Shown: positions 28,290 to 37,248, counted from the stretch's first letter. The stretch: DNA of 64,000 nucleotides from Corynebacterium kroppenstedtii DSM 44385 (GCF_000023145.1 NC_012704.1:1736001-1800000); one strand, 5' to 3'. Notes: a model not told the origin generated them from the sequence alone. Translations and numbers: made by a program.

Positions 28290-29636
28290 ATGAAGAGTTT
28301 CAGGCCCCGGGTTCCGGCGGAACGTTCTACGCGCACTGACCGGATCGCAGTAGCTGTAATCACGCTCATTGTGGTCGTGTGGCTCCTCGGAGTGTGGGTG
28401 ACATCTGAGGCCCGTCATTCTCACCTCTCCACCGCGGACAGCGCACCCCAAGCTGAAGACCAGCTCACTAGTGTCCCCGCCCAACTACACCGAACGTGGA
28501 CCCACGAGATTTCCGGCCCCGCCCCTGAAGGCCCTGTTGTCAGCGGCCCGACAGTTGTGGCAACAGAAGAGAAAAAAGTGGAAGGCCTGGACCCAGCCAC
28601 AGGATCGGTCCGGTGGTCATACACCCGCAACCAAAACCTTTGCGGGATAACGGCATCATTCTCTCAAATTATCCCCGTCTTCAAAGGTCCTGGGGGCTGT
28701 GGTGAAGTCAGCTCTCTCGACGACGCGACTGGTGAATACTCGCATAGCCGGGAGTCGGCGAACTCGGGCCCCATCTCAATGGTGCGTTCCAACGATAACG
28801 TCGGTGTCGTCACACCTACCCGGATGGAACTGTGGCGTAATGATCTCGTGCGCACAGTTGAATTCGGCGATGTCGATGACCAAGCCGAACCTGATATGCA
28901 GCCTTTCCCCCGCTGCACTATCCGTTCCGCACTAACCCGATCTGACTTACTCGCCGTCGTCGAAAATTGTCCCGACGACAAAGACACCGAGGGCCACGCT
29001 ATGCTCCGGCTGATGAAAGCTGTGCCGGATGATTCCCGCAAGCCTGAAATGATTAAGTCGTACAACCTAGGTGCCGACACCGCGCAGATTGTTGCCATTA
29101 GTGAAAGCAAAGCGGCCGTGTACGTGGACGCACCTACGCCCCGAATTGACGTCGTTGATAAGAAAGGCCATGTGACCTCATCCCAGGTTGTCGAACCATC
29201 CCCCCTAATCAAAGCCCACAAGCGTGCTAACGCGGATGCCGCTGGCAAGGGAGAACCCCAGAACACCTTCGAACCCGCTATTAACGATGGCCCTCACAAC
29301 ATGTTCTGGTGGGATGGAGAGCGTCTTTACGCCTTCGACCCCGAGGACCTTTCCGTTCAGTTTGTTGTTGCCGATGCGTTAGGAACTGGCGATGTCGTCG
29401 GCGATAATCACCTTCTAGTACCTGTTAAGGGAGGCGTTAGCGTCGTCGATACTAAGAAGGGCGAGGCGGGTAAAACTATCCCAGTCAATAGGGCTTCCAG
29501 GGGTGATGCCGTGTCTACCGGTGGGGATGACTCCACAGCCATTGCCGACGCCGTGAGTTTGCGCGTGGCAGGCAAAACTATTGTGGAACGGCAGGGTAAC
29601 GCCCTGGTGGGATATCGTTCCGAGAACGCGGATTAA
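28290..29636 (+). CDS. Membrane-anchored PQQ-like beta-propeller protein (Rv3212-like)
   Basis: The protein is 448 residues from ATG 28290; in-frame upstream sequence from 28251 looks untranslated. A single membrane segment (IAVAVITLIVVVWLLGVWV) anchors an extracytoplasmic domain. That domain has PQQ-like blade motifs such as VVATEEKKVEGLDPATGSVRW (first part) and LYAFDPEDLSVQF. Paired Cys residues (NLCGI, GGCGEV, RCTIRS, VENCPDD) could form disulfides outside the cell. Position after the DEAD-box gene matches M. tuberculosis Rv3211-Rv3212. Function is unknown; an envelope scaffold or sensor is possible. Confidence 0.72.
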   Translation: MKSFRPRVPAERSTRTDRIAVAVITLIVVVWLLGVWVTSEARHSHLSTADSAPQAEDQLTSVPAQLHRTWTHEISGPAPEGPVVSGPTVVATEEKKVEGLDPATGSVRWSYTRNQNLCGITASFSQIIPVFKGPGGCGEVSSLDDATGEYSHSRESANSGPISMVRSNDNVGVVTPTRMELWRNDLVRTVEFGDVDDQAEPDMQPFPRCTIRSALTRSDLLAVVENCPDDKDTEGHAMLRLMKAVPDDSRKPEMIKSYNLGADTAQIVAISESKAAVYVDAPTPRIDVVDKKGHVTSSQVVEPSPLIKAHKRANADAAGKGEPQNTFEPAINDGPHNMFWWDGERLYAFDPEDLSVQFVVADALGTGDVVGDNHLLVPVKGGVSVVDTKKGEAGKTIPVNRASRGDAVSTGGDDSTAIADAVSLRVAGKTIVERQGNALVGYRSENAD

Positions 29637-29653
29637 TGCAGGCTGGTGGCCGG

Positions 29654-30202
29654 CTATTGACCGTAACGTGATGCCGCCCAGGACACGGCGGCGGGGTTAA
29701 AGATAAGCCCGAGGCCGACCAAGGACACAAGAAGGGTGGGAATACCCAGGTCCGGGCGGGATGAGGAGAGCATATACCAGGCCACCGGCAGAAGAAGCAT
29801 ATTCAGCATTGCCACCGGAGCGCGCCCCCACCGCTTACCACGCGTCAACGCCCATCCGGCCGCAGCAACAGCGCCGAAAATGATGACGAACCATAACGCC
29901 GTTCCATAACCATTGCCCCAGCTGGCCAACACTCCCTCAACTTTCGCATCGCCATCGCCTTTTCCCCGGGCGGTTTGAATGACCATCACAATGGCGGCGA
30001 CCAGCCCCACAGCACCTTCTATTAGACCGACGTAACCTGCCCACTTCACGGTCGACGGGAGCGTAAATTCTGCCTCCCGGGCATCCTTATGTTGGTCGTG
30101 TGCCGCCTGTGCATCTTTGCGGGATTGTTCTGGCGACGGCCGCTGGTCAGATTTCCGTCGCACACCACGATTGACGGAACGCTTCTTACGGGAACTAGAC
30201 AC
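29654..30202 (-). CDS. Small four-helix membrane protein of unknown function
   Basis: The protein is 182 residues from GTG 30202 (reading VSSSRKKRSVNRG); an in-frame start at 30262 is possible, and no strong ribosome-binding site decides between them. A highly charged N-terminal region (Lys/Arg, then DAQAAHDQHKDAREAEF) precedes four membrane segments, including WAGYVGLIEGAVGLVAAIVM and ALWFVIIFGAVAAAGWAL. I do not recognise a characterised family, although similar conserved membrane proteins occur in corynebacteria. It converges with the beta-propeller gene, leaving only 17 bases between the two stops. Confidence 0.6.
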   Translation of the reverse strand: MSSSRKKRSVNRGVRRKSDQRPSPEQSRKDAQAAHDQHKDAREAEFTLPSTVKWAGYVGLIEGAVGLVAAIVMVIQTARGKGDGDAKVEGVLASWGNGYGTALWFVIIFGAVAAAGWALTRGKRWGRAPVAMLNMLLLPVAWYMLSSSRPDLGIPTLLVSLVGLGLIFNPAAVSWAASRYGQ

Positions 30203-30495
30203 ACGCTCACTGTAGCAACCTCGGCCCAGACGACGCCCCAGACGCGGGTTGACCGTCGTCAATCAGGCCGGCTGACATACCGCGGCTAACTCAGGCGGAA
30301 CGCGAGTGTGAAACATGGGCATATAAAGTCGTTCCACCCCTCAGCTACCCTATGTTTACCTTTTATTTCCGTGATATTCACCTGAATATCCAGCGCTTTT
30401 AAGGTGACACTCTGTCGCTTTTTATCCTTAAGGAAGCTATTACAAATAATCCAAATAATGCTAGAGGCTGACGACTCACTGTCAAAACTAGTTCC

Positions 30496-30511
30496 TGTGA
30501 CTTTTAACACA
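30496..30511 (+). promoter_or_regulatory. GlxR/CRP-type operator upstream of whiB1
   Basis: TGTGACTTTTAACACA matches the GlxR/CRP consensus TGTGA-N6-TCACA at 9 of 10 fixed positions (A replaces the T of TCACA). It lies about 263 bases upstream of the whiB1 start and about 60 bases before the inferred start of transcription. CRP is known to bind upstream of whiB1 in M. tuberculosis at a similar distance. Confidence 0.6.
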
Positions 30512-30695
30512 ATTTACCCCCGAACCCTAGAAATGCTGGCCAAGCCGTGCCATAGTTTCCAAGTACGCACATCAGCGAGACACACGTTTCTGCTGACGAA
30601 GGTGCTGCTTCGAGGACTAGATCCCGGATTTTCCCGGTACCCCTCACCTAATCCGCATTCGACGCCATGGCCATGGCTGCTTTTGGCGTGCCTGC

Positions 30696-30713
30696 CGGCC
30701 GAAGCATCGGCCG
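30696..30713. repeat. Hairpin in the whiB1 leader
   Basis: Perfect 7-bp stem CGGCCGA/TCGGCCG around an AGCA tetraloop, 60 bases upstream of the whiB1 start. There is no following T run, so it is unlikely to be a terminator. Confidence 0.5.
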
Positions 30714-30773
30714 AGTTAGCGATAACCGGACATAGTACCTTCCGCCCCCACCACACGTAACAAGGAGAATTTC

Positions 30774-31034
30774 ATGGATTGGCGCCACAAAGCCGTTTGT
30801 CGTGACGAAGACCCCGAGCTTTTCTTCCCCGTCGGAAACTCCGGCCCCGCACTGGCACAAATCGCTCGTGCGAAAGTTGTTTGCAACCGTTGCCCAGTAT
30901 CCTCGCAGTGCCTCGCCTGGGCCATCGAAACCGGCCAGGACGCCGGTGTCTGGGGTGGTATGAGCGAAGACGAGCGACGCACTCTGAAGCGCCGCCGCAA
31001 CCGCAACAACTCGCGTCGTCGCGCTACGGTCTAA
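30774..31034 (+). CDS. whcE: WhiB1-type Fe-S regulator (WhcE in C. glutamicum)
   Basis: The protein is 86 residues, with AAGGAG seven bases upstream of the ATG. The four Fe-S cluster Cys residues are Cys9, Cys37, Cys40 and Cys46 (VCNRCPVSSQC), followed by the WhiB GVWGG turn (about residues 59-63) and a basic C-terminal DNA-binding tail. WhiB proteins carry a [4Fe-4S] cluster and partner with the housekeeping sigma factor. In C. glutamicum the corresponding gene next to sigH-rshA is whcE, which is linked to oxidative and heat stress; in M. tuberculosis it is whiB1, an NO-responsive essential regulator. A long leader and a CRP-type box lie upstream. Confidence 0.93.
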   Translation: MDWRHKAVCRDEDPELFFPVGNSGPALAQIARAKVVCNRCPVSSQCLAWAIETGQDAGVWGGMSEDERRTLKRRRNRNNSRRRATV

Positions 31035-31255
31035 AGCTCATTCACTTCGCGACGCGGCCCAAAAACCCGTCAACTCACCAGGCGATCCGCGACACATAAC
31101 TGAAACCCGGGACTAGACCGCGTTAGCTATCACAATGGCCATTCGATAAAATCACCTTCCTATGGCGTCGTGACCGCCCGCGCGTGGCCCGGCCCCTAAA
31201 AAGACGACGTGCACTGCACGTGCACTGCCCCCCAATCAAGTAAAGGAGAGCCGCG

Positions 31256-31330
31256 ATGAGCAAACGTGGACGCAAACGCAAGGACCGTCGCAAGAAGAAG
31301 GCTAACCACGGCAAGCGCCCCAGCGCATAA
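31256..31330 (+). CDS. Ribosomal protein bL37 (24 residues)
   Basis: The ATG at 31256, with AAGGAG seven bases upstream, opens a 24-residue frame. It is almost entirely basic (starts MSKRGRKRKDRRKKK, ends NHGKRPSA). This matches the tiny actinobacterial large-subunit protein bL37 seen in mycobacterial ribosome structures. It is too short for most gene callers. It lies between whiB1 and a bidirectional terminator shared with rshA. Confidence 0.85.
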   Translation: MSKRGRKRKDRRKKKANHGKRPSA

Positions 31331-31372
31331 AGTCCCTGGTGGAGCTGCCGAATAGCTTACGCAATTCATAAT

Positions 31373-31408
31373 AAAAAGGGTGAACCCATCATCGGGTTCA
31401 CCCTTTTT
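31373..31408. terminator. Bidirectional rho-independent terminator between bL37 and rshA
   Basis: A perfect 15-bp inverted repeat (31373-31387 with 31394-31408) has an ATCATC loop. Its stem ends in five A on the left and five T on the right, so it provides a T tract in both directions. It serves the convergent bL37 and rshA genes. Confidence 0.92.
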
Positions 31409-31459
31409 CGTCTCATGAACATCGTCTACGCAGCCGGTGGCGGAGACAGGATACCCCAC

Positions 31460-31780
31460 TCACTCGAAACGAATTTGCTCCGTGATCGCCACGTGAATCC
31501 GGGCGCGCAACTCGCGTGACGCAGGCTCTGAGCAGCTGCGGCGAAGAAGGCTACGGACGGTTTGTTCAATCCCGTAGGCCTCAAAATACTCCGGGCAACT
31601 ATTCACCCTTTCCATTAATGCCTCACGCCGCTCCGGATTACATGGCTCGTCCAGAAGATCATTCAGCTCGTCGATAATGTCGTGACAACAGCTATCGAGC
31701 GCATACCCACCGGCAGATGCTGAGGAGTCTGACGCGCCAGGCTCCTCATCCTTGGGTTCATTCCCGCAGTGATGAGTCAT
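31460..31780 (-). CDS. rshA: RshA, anti-sigma factor for SigH, with degenerate zinc motif
   Basis: The protein is 106 residues from ATG 31780 (AAAGGA nine bases upstream); ATG 31798 is in frame. Position directly after sigH and the features CCHDIIDELNDLLDE, YGIEQTVRSLLRR and SRELRARI identify an RshA/RsrA-type anti-sigma factor. In this family HxxxCxxC binds zinc and acts as the thiol switch that releases SigH on oxidation. Here the aligned segment reads RVNSCPEY (residues 58-65): His is Arg58, the first Cys is kept (Cys62), and the second Cys is Tyr65. Other Cys residues (5, 31, 32, 47, 83) might compensate. Either the redox switch differs or the protein is a constitutive or weakened inhibitor. 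Confidence 0.8.
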   Translation of the reverse strand: MTHHCGNEPKDEEPGASDSSASAGGYALDSCCHDIIDELNDLLDEPCNPERREALMERVNSCPEYFEAYGIEQTVRSLLRRSCSEPASRELRARIHVAITEQIRFE

Positions 31781-31905
31781 GGGGGTCGTTCCTTTCATAC
31801 ATGTGACGGTACTTATTTCGGGTTTAATTATGTATACGTACTCGTGGCGTACTCGCGGCCATCACCCGTAGTGTTAGGCACCTCAGGTACACAGTCCATC
31901 CTGAA

Positions 31906-32493
31906 TCAAGAACTACCTTCAGAAGATCCAGCAGGTTGGACGCCGCCTATGCCACGTTCCGAGGCCACTTCTTTTAACGCTTCCCGCAGCTTTTTTCTTC
32001 CGCGGTGAAGGCGGCTCATCACCGTTCCCACCGGAGTACCCATCACATGAGCGATCTCCTTATACGGCATCCCCTCAACATCGGCATAGTAAACAACCAT
32101 CCGATTATCCTCGGGAAGATCCATGAGAGCATCGCGGATACGCTCGTCGGGAATGTTCTTTAATGCTTCAACCTCGGTCGACTCCAGCCCCGTCGAGTCA
32201 TGCTCGGCGTTGGCAGCCAATTGCCAATCGGTGATCTCATCAGTCGGCGATTCCGTCGGCCGGCGCTGGGCCTTGCGGTAATCATTGATGTACGCATTCG
32301 TCATAATGCGGTACATCCAGGCCTTCAAATTCGTGCCTTCTTTAAAGGACCCGAAATTGCGATACGCCTTCATATACGTTTCTTGAACAAGGTCTTCAGC
32401 GTCCGGTGGATTTCGTGTCATCCGCAGCGCACCCGCATAGAGCTGGTCCAACAGAGGCATTGCTTGCTCTTCAAAATCGGCTTGATTAGCCAC
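31906..32493 (-). CDS. sigH: SigH, ECF sigma factor of the thiol-oxidative and heat stress response
   Basis: The protein is 195 residues from GTG 32493, which has GAGGAGG six bases upstream. Region 2 contains [20 protein letters not shown] and [20 protein letters not shown]; region 4 contains [28 protein letters not shown] (first part shows the helix-turn-helix). This is the SigR/SigH group that drives thioredoxin, mycothiol and chaperone genes. The anti-sigma gene rshA follows after 125 bases on the same strand. I looked for a GGAAT-N18-GTT autoregulatory promoter upstream and did not find a convincing one. Confidence 0.93.
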   Translation of the reverse strand: MANQADFEEQAMPLLDQLYAGALRMTRNPPDAEDLVQETYMKAYRNFGSFKEGTNLKAWMYRIMTNAYINDYRKAQRRPTESPTDEITDWQLAANAEHDSTGLESTEVEALKNIPDERIRDALMDLPEDNRMVVYYADVEGMPYKEIAHVMGTPVGTVMSRLHRGRKKLREALKEVASERGIGGVQPAGSSEGSS

Positions 32494-32676
32494 AGAGAAC
32501 CTCCTCACGACGTGCACCTTGAAGACTCTCTTCTGTGCTTAGACTCGCGAACGAGCCGCGTCGGAACGCAACGTAGTTGCCAGCGGGACGGCGCGATTGG
32601 TTATTCCCAATCACCAGCCGAGTTCCCGACATCGATCGGCACAAAACAGTCGCAACATTCGCAGTCATCGTTCTTA

Positions 32677-32706
32677 ATCGTAACCGACATGATCGTAATC
32701 GACATG
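32677..32706. repeat. Tandem 15-bp repeat between sigH and ybaK
   Basis: Two adjacent copies, ATCGTAACCGACATG (32677-32691) and ATCGTAATCGACATG (32692-32706), differ at one base. They lie in the divergent control region, about 185 bases from the sigH start and 46 bases from ybaK. A cooperative regulator binding site is possible. Confidence 0.6.
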
Positions 32707-32752
32707 CCCCCACCGTGTATTTACTTTCGGTGACGGTGTACAAATAGCAGCC

Positions 32753-33316
32753 ATGAGTGGCAAGAAGGGTCATGGGAAAGCAGCGTCAGGGAAGAAAACA
32801 GGCCGAGCCGCAACTCCCGCGCTACAAGTGTGTGCAGATGTCGGCGTCGATCATGAGGTTCGGGAATTCGACCATCACACCACCAATTACGGCGAAGAAG
32901 CTGCTGAGATGCTGGCGAGCGAAGGAATCGAAGCAGACCAGATTTTCAAAACCCTGCTCATCGACCTTGCTGCCAGGAAAGAGCCCAAGCCCGACCTGGC
33001 GGTAGCGGTTGTCCCCGTCACGGGGAGGCTGTCTCTCAAACACGCCGCCGTCGCTTTGAAGGAACGCGGATTCGGGCACGGGAAAGCCAGCATGGCGAAG
33101 CCCAAGGACGCAGAGCACAGCAGCGGATATATCACGGGCGGGATCTCTCCGCTCGGCCAGAAGCATCGCCTTCCTACCATTATCGACGAAACCGCCCTCC
33201 TTTGCGACACCATGTACGTCTCTGGGGGCAAACGAGGCCTCGATATCGGCCTCTCCCCGCAAGACCTCATTTCACTCACCGACGCCACGACCGCCGACAT
33301 ACTCGAAGGCCACTAG
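32753..33316 (+). CDS. ybaK: YbaK/EbsC-type Cys-tRNA(Pro) deacylase
   Basis: The protein is 187 residues. A basic leader (about 20 residues) precedes the YbaK/aminoacyl-tRNA editing domain: ATPALQVCADVGVDHEVREF, IFKTLLIDL, LAVAVVPVTGRLSLK and GYITGGISPLGQK. YbaK hydrolyses Cys-tRNA(Pro) misacylated by prolyl-tRNA synthetase; the conserved Lys in IFKTL and the GGISP loop are present. It lies upstream of aroA on the same strand and is divergent from sigH. Confidence 0.88.
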   Translation: MSGKKGHGKAASGKKTGRAATPALQVCADVGVDHEVREFDHHTTNYGEEAAEMLASEGIEADQIFKTLLIDLAARKEPKPDLAVAVVPVTGRLSLKHAAVALKERGFGHGKASMAKPKDAEHSSGYITGGISPLGQKHRLPTIIDETALLCDTMYVSGGKRGLDIGLSPQDLISLTDATTADILEGH

Positions 33317-33375
33317 ATTTGTGCCAACCCCCGCCATGACGCCCTTCTATGCAGTCCCCCGCCGATAATGCAACA

Positions 33376-34842
33376 ATGACAACCGTGAAAGCGCAGTCAC
33401 CCGACATCCCACTGTGGGAAGCCCCCACTCCCCCACGCCCTGTCACCGCCACCGTGACCATCCCCGGCTCCAAATCCATGACGAACCGGGCGCTCATTCT
33501 CGCGGCGTTGGCGTCGGACCCATCCACCATTACAGGTGCGCTGCGCAGCCGGGACACGGACCTCATGATCGCCGCACTGCGAGCCATGGGTGTCAGTATT
33601 GAAGAGAGCGATTCGTCGTCAGGCTCGTCGTCGGACTCGTCGGCAACAGACAATAATTGCCGACGAACACCACCGGCATCTCTTTCCCTCCTCGTCACGC
33701 CGACGCCTCAACTGCACGGAGCAACCGTCGACTGCGGACTAGCTGGAACGGTCATGCGCTTCCTACCTCCCGTCGCGGCTCTTGCCGACGGGCCAGTTCT
33801 TATCGACGGCGACCCGCACGCGCGCAAACGCCCGCTAAAAACCATGGCCGACGCGCTGCGTCAATTAGGCGTCACCGTCGAAGGCGATTCGCTTCCGCTG
33901 CGGATTGAGGGGGCGTCGGCGTCGTCGGATGCGCACTCGTCGACCGAGAATCCAAATGCGGCACACGTCGGCACTACTGAGGGACCACGCGGGAGAGCTA
34001 TACGCATTGATGCGTCGTCAAGCTCGCAATTTATATCGGGCCTACTGCTCTCGGCGGCACGCTTCACTCACGGGATTACGGTGACGCACACAGGGGCCAC
34101 GCTCCCCTCGCAACCGCACATCGAGATGACCATCGACATGCTGCGGGACGCGGGTATTGACGTCACGATGCCGGAACCTCACACGTGGCAGGTTGCGCCT
34201 GGGGAGATTCAGCCGAACCGGTGGGTTATCGAGCCCGACCTGTCCAACGCCACCCCATTTATGGCCGCCGCGGCAGTCACGGGAGGGCGCGTCGTCATCC
34301 CGAACTGGCCCACCAAAACAACTCAACCGGGAGACCAATTCCGCACCATCTTGGAGAACATGGGGGCTCATTGCGACCTCGTCAGCCACGACCTCGTCGT
34401 CACTGGTCCTGATGCGCCCACAGACCACCGCTCATCCGGCACCGGACTGACCGGAATCACGATGGACCTCCACGACATCGGCGAGCTCACCCCCACCATC
34501 GCGGCCCTCGCTGCCCTCACGGACACCCCCTCCCACCTGTACGGGATCGCTCACCTCCGCGGACACGAAACCGACCGCCTTCACGCCCTGGCCACCAACA
34601 TCAACGCACTCGGGGGCCAAGTCGAGGAAACCGACGACGGCCTCATCATCACCCCAGCCCCACTTCACGGCGACACCTGGCCCACCTACGACGATCACCG
34701 CATGGCCACAGCCGGCGCCGTCATCGGTTTGGCCGTGGCCGGGGTGCGCGTCGAAAATATTGAGACTACTTCGAAAACCTTCCCCGATTTTGCACGAATA
34801 TGGCTGACAGCCACGAATTCTGCAGAAGGCGGCCATGAATGA
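33376..34842 (+). CDS. aroA: AroA, EPSP synthase (3-phosphoshikimate 1-carboxyvinyltransferase)
   Basis: The protein is 488 residues from ATG 33376; ATG 33349 is in frame and neither has a clear ribosome-binding site. It catalyses the penultimate shared step of aromatic amino-acid synthesis. Motifs include [53 protein letters not shown] and [15 protein letters not shown]. Two Ser/Asn/Glu-rich stretches (about residues 75-100 and 175-205) are longer than usual and look like surface-loop insertions. The gene overlaps rsgA by four bases (ATGA), so translation is probably coupled. Confidence 0.93.
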   Translation: MTTVKAQSPDIPLWEAPTPPRPVTATVTIPGSKSMTNRALILAALASDPSTITGALRSRDTDLMIAALRAMGVSIEESDSSSGSSSDSSATDNNCRRTPPASLSLLVTPTPQLHGATVDCGLAGTVMRFLPPVAALADGPVLIDGDPHARKRPLKTMADALRQLGVTVEGDSLPLRIEGASASSDAHSSTENPNAAHVGTTEGPRGRAIRIDASSSSQFISGLLLSAARFTHGITVTHTGATLPSQPHIEMTIDMLRDAGIDVTMPEPHTWQVAPGEIQPNRWVIEPDLSNATPFMAAAAVTGGRVVIPNWPTKTTQPGDQFRTILENMGAHCDLVSHDLVVTGPDAPTDHRSSGTGLTGITMDLHDIGELTPTIAALAALTDTPSHLYGIAHLRGHETDRLHALATNINALGGQVEETDDGLIITPAPLHGDTWPTYDDHRMATAGAVIGLAVAGVRVENIETTSKTFPDFARIWLTATNSAEGGHE

Positions 34843-35993
34843 GCGCACGACGACGCCCCTCACGCGACTGGGATGAAAGCGATGTCCACATTCGCCCAGG
34901 TAAAGGCTCCCGGCCCCGCACGAAAGACCGCCCCTCCCACAAGAATGCGCAGTGGGGCATGGTCATCACCAAAGATCGCGGGCGGTGGGGAGTTGTCCTG
35001 GACGACAAGCCCGACGACGCTCGCACCGTCGTGTGCATGCGTGCCCGCGAACTCGGCCGAACCGCCATCGTTGTCGGTGACCGTGTGGGCGTGGTCGGCG
35101 ACACGTCGGGGAACCCAGGGACGCTCGCGCGGATCGTGAAACTGGCGGATCGGCGCTCCATCCTCCGGCGCACTGCGGACGATAACGACCCCTACGAACG
35201 CATCGTCGTCGCCAATGCCGATCAGCTGCTCATTGTCTCGTCCGTCGCGGATCCGCCGCCCCGGGCGGGGTTCGTGGAGCGTGCCCTCGTGGCCGCTTTC
35301 GCCGGTGGTATCTCCCCCATCCTGTGCCTCACCAAGAGCGACCTCACCGATCCCGCGCCCTTCGCGCACGAATTCGAGGATCTCGACATCCGCATCGTCA
35401 TCGCTGGACAAGAGGACGACATTACCGACGTCCGACGCCTGACGCGCGGGCATGTCACGGCACTCATCGGGCACTCGGGTGTCGGCAAATCGACCCTGGT
35501 CAACCGCCTCGTGCCGGATGCTGACCGAGCGACCGGGGAAGTTTCCGGCATCGGCAAGGGAAAACACACGTCGACGCAATCGGTGGCCCTCCGCTTGCCG
35601 ACGGGCGCTTCGCTCGAGGACAACACTTCGCCAGATACCTCGGACGGCGAACCACCGAACGACGAACCACCGCACGACGAACCACCGCGTGACACCGCGC
35701 ACGCCACGGCGGACGAACCAAGCGATGCCGGATGGATCATCGACACCCCAGGGATTCGCTCCTTCGGCCTGGCCCACGTCGATCCCGATACGGTCATCGC
35801 CGCGTTCGAGGACCTCGCCGAGCTCATCACCGACTGCCCGCGAGGATGCACCCACATGGGGCCGCCCGCAGACCCCGAGTGCGCGCTCGATACCGCCACC
35901 GGCGCCACCGCCCGGCGCGTCCACGCGATTCGCTCCGTCTTAGAAGCCCTGCGATCCAACGACGAGTGGGACCTCAATCGGGATGACTCGTAG
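34839..35993 (+). CDS. rsgA: RsgA, circularly permuted ribosome-assembly GTPase, with a loop insertion
   Basis: The protein is 384 residues. The order of GTPase motifs is permuted as expected: G4 (TKSD) precedes G1 (GHSGVGKS), G2 (TST) and G3 (DTPG), followed by zinc-binding residues CPRGCTH. RsgA matures the 30S subunit. Between G2 and G3, where most homologues have about 10 residues, there are roughly 45. This stretch is Pro/Asp/Glu-rich and is partly encoded by three 15-bp tandem repeats ([17 protein letters not shown]). Because the insert lies in the switch region it should be a flexible loop. The ATG overlaps aroA's stop; the next gene begins inside rsgA. Confidence 0.92.
   Translation: MSARRRPSRDWDESDVHIRPGKGSRPRTKDRPSHKNAQWGMVITKDRGRWGVVLDDKPDDARTVVCMRARELGRTAIVVGDRVGVVGDTSGNPGTLARIVKLADRRSILRRTADDNDPYERIVVANADQLLIVSSVADPPPRAGFVERALVAAFAGGISPILCLTKSDLTDPAPFAHEFEDLDIRIVIAGQEDDITDVRRLTRGHVTALIGHSGVGKSTLVNRLVPDADRATGEVSGIGKGKHTSTQSVALRLPTGASLEDNTSPDTSDGEPPNDEPPHDEPPRDTAHATADEPSDAGWIIDTPGIRSFGLAHVDPDTVIAAFEDLAELITDCPRGCTHMGPPADPECALDTATGATARRVHAIRSVLEALRSNDEWDLNRDDS
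35644..35688 (+). repeat. Three 15-bp tandem repeats inside rsgA
   Basis: Copies ACGGCGAACCACCGA, ACGACGAACCACCGC and ACGACGAACCACCGC encode the EPP-Asn/His/Arg-Asp unit. The length is a multiple of three, so copy-number change would not break the frame. Confidence 0.85.
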
Positions 35994-37248
35994 TCACCGC
36001 CTCGCCGTCCTCAGTCTGTGCGTTGCCGGGGTCGCTGCGCTCACCGGAGTATCCGCAGCACTTTTGACCATCCTTTTCCTGGCCGTCGAGAAGCTCTCTT
36101 TCGGTGCCGACGAATCCACTGCTCCCATTCCTACCGACGCCACCTCCCCCGGCCGAATTCTGACCGTGTACATCGCGTCGGGTGTCGTCGGAAGTATTGC
36201 GTGGTGGGCGCTACAACGCTGGGGGCGCCCGCAACCATCAGTGCCACAATCGCTCGATGGACAGCCATCACCGATCCCCGAGACCAGCGCAAACGTTGCC
36301 CTCCAGGTAGCGCAGGTGGGCACCGGCGCGTCCGTGGGCCGGGAGAACGCACCGCGCGTCGCTGGTGCATTATGGGCCGACCGCGTTGCCGCGTGGGCAC
36401 ATATGTCTCCCGAACTCCGGCGACTGCTTATTGCGTCGGCCGCGGGTGCGGGGCTTGCCGCCGCCTATCACGTTCCCTTAGCGGGTATCGCGTTCGCCAT
36501 CGAGTTGTGCGGGGTGGGAATCCGCCTTCACAAACTCGTCATCGTGAGCGCGACCTGCGTCATCGCGACTGTTATATCTGCTTTTATCGAGCCCACCGGC
36601 TTGCAATACAGCGCACCTCACGTGACCTGTTCATGGACAACCCTGCTGTTCGCCATCGTCGTGGGCGTAATCATCGGCCCTTTGGGCAGCGCGTTCCGTC
36701 GCCTTGCTCGGTGGTGTCAACACTGGGCCACCCACGACGCCCACGTGCTGTATCGCATGCCCGTCGGGTTCGCGCTTGTCGGTATCGCTGCAATGAGCCT
36801 TCCCGCTCTTGCCGGCAACGGAAAATACGCGGCGGTATCCGCGTTCGACGCCTCGATAGGGTGGAAAGCTCTTGCGTTGTTGTGTGCGCTCAACATCCTC
36901 GTCACGCTCATCAGCCTCGCTAGCGGAGCATTCGGCGGAATCCTGACCCCAAGCTTCTCTATCGGCGTGATGGCGGGGGCATTAGCGGGCGTTGCTCTCG
37001 CAGGGGTCATGGGCGCCGTCGGAAATACAGGAAGCACGACCACCGTCCTCACTGAAAATGTCCACGGAACACCAATCCTCGCGTGCGCGGTCCTCGGAGG
37101 GGCAGCCTTCCTAGCCACCGCGCAACGCGCTCCCCTCTTCGCCCTCCTCATCACCGTGGAATTCACGGGGCAAGGGCTCTCCAGCATCCCTGCCGTCGCC
37201 GTCGCGGTGATCGTCGCAAGTCTGCCCCTGAGATCTACCCCACATTGA
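35983..37248 (+). CDS. ClC-family chloride channel/transporter, first of two paralogues
   Basis: The protein is 421 residues, almost entirely membrane-spanning helices. ClC motifs include GASVGRENAPRVAGAL, where the gating Glu of the GREGP motif is kept but Gly is replaced by Asn. FGGILTPSFSIG corresponds to the GxFxP region. The GSGIP selectivity motif is not evident (region reads VPQSLDGQPSP). The start lies 11 bases inside rsgA, implying coupling. The protein would move chloride or protons across the plasma membrane, but altered motifs make selectivity uncertain. It is followed by a paralogue. Confidence 0.82.
   Translation: MTRSHRLAVLSLCVAGVAALTGVSAALLTILFLAVEKLSFGADESTAPIPTDATSPGRILTVYIASGVVGSIAWWALQRWGRPQPSVPQSLDGQPSPIPETSANVALQVAQVGTGASVGRENAPRVAGALWADRVAAWAHMSPELRRLLIASAAGAGLAAAYHVPLAGIAFAIELCGVGIRLHKLVIVSATCVIATVISAFIEPTGLQYSAPHVTCSWTTLLFAIVVGVIIGPLGSAFRRLARWCQHWATHDAHVLYRMPVGFALVGIAAMSLPALAGNGKYAAVSAFDASIGWKALALLCALNILVTLISLASGAFGGILTPSFSIGVMAGALAGVALAGVMGAVGNTGSTTTVLTENVHGTPILACAVLGGAAFLATAQRAPLFALLITVEFTGQGLSSIPAVAVAVIVASLPLRSTPH

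Larger units (their letters stand above)
30203..30773. other. 571-bp region holding the whiB1 control region and leader
   Basis: No gene is apparent. The region contains a CRP/GlxR-type box (30496-30511), a possible -10 hexamer CATAGT (30551-30556), a 14-bp palindrome GCCATGGCCATGGC (30664-30677) and a hairpin (30696-30713). If the -10 is right, transcription would start near 30563 and leave a leader of about 210 bases before whiB1. Confidence 0.5.

Noticed and set aside
34860..35924. 354-residue minus-strand open frame
   Set aside because: Antisense to rsgA, produced by high-GC third positions.
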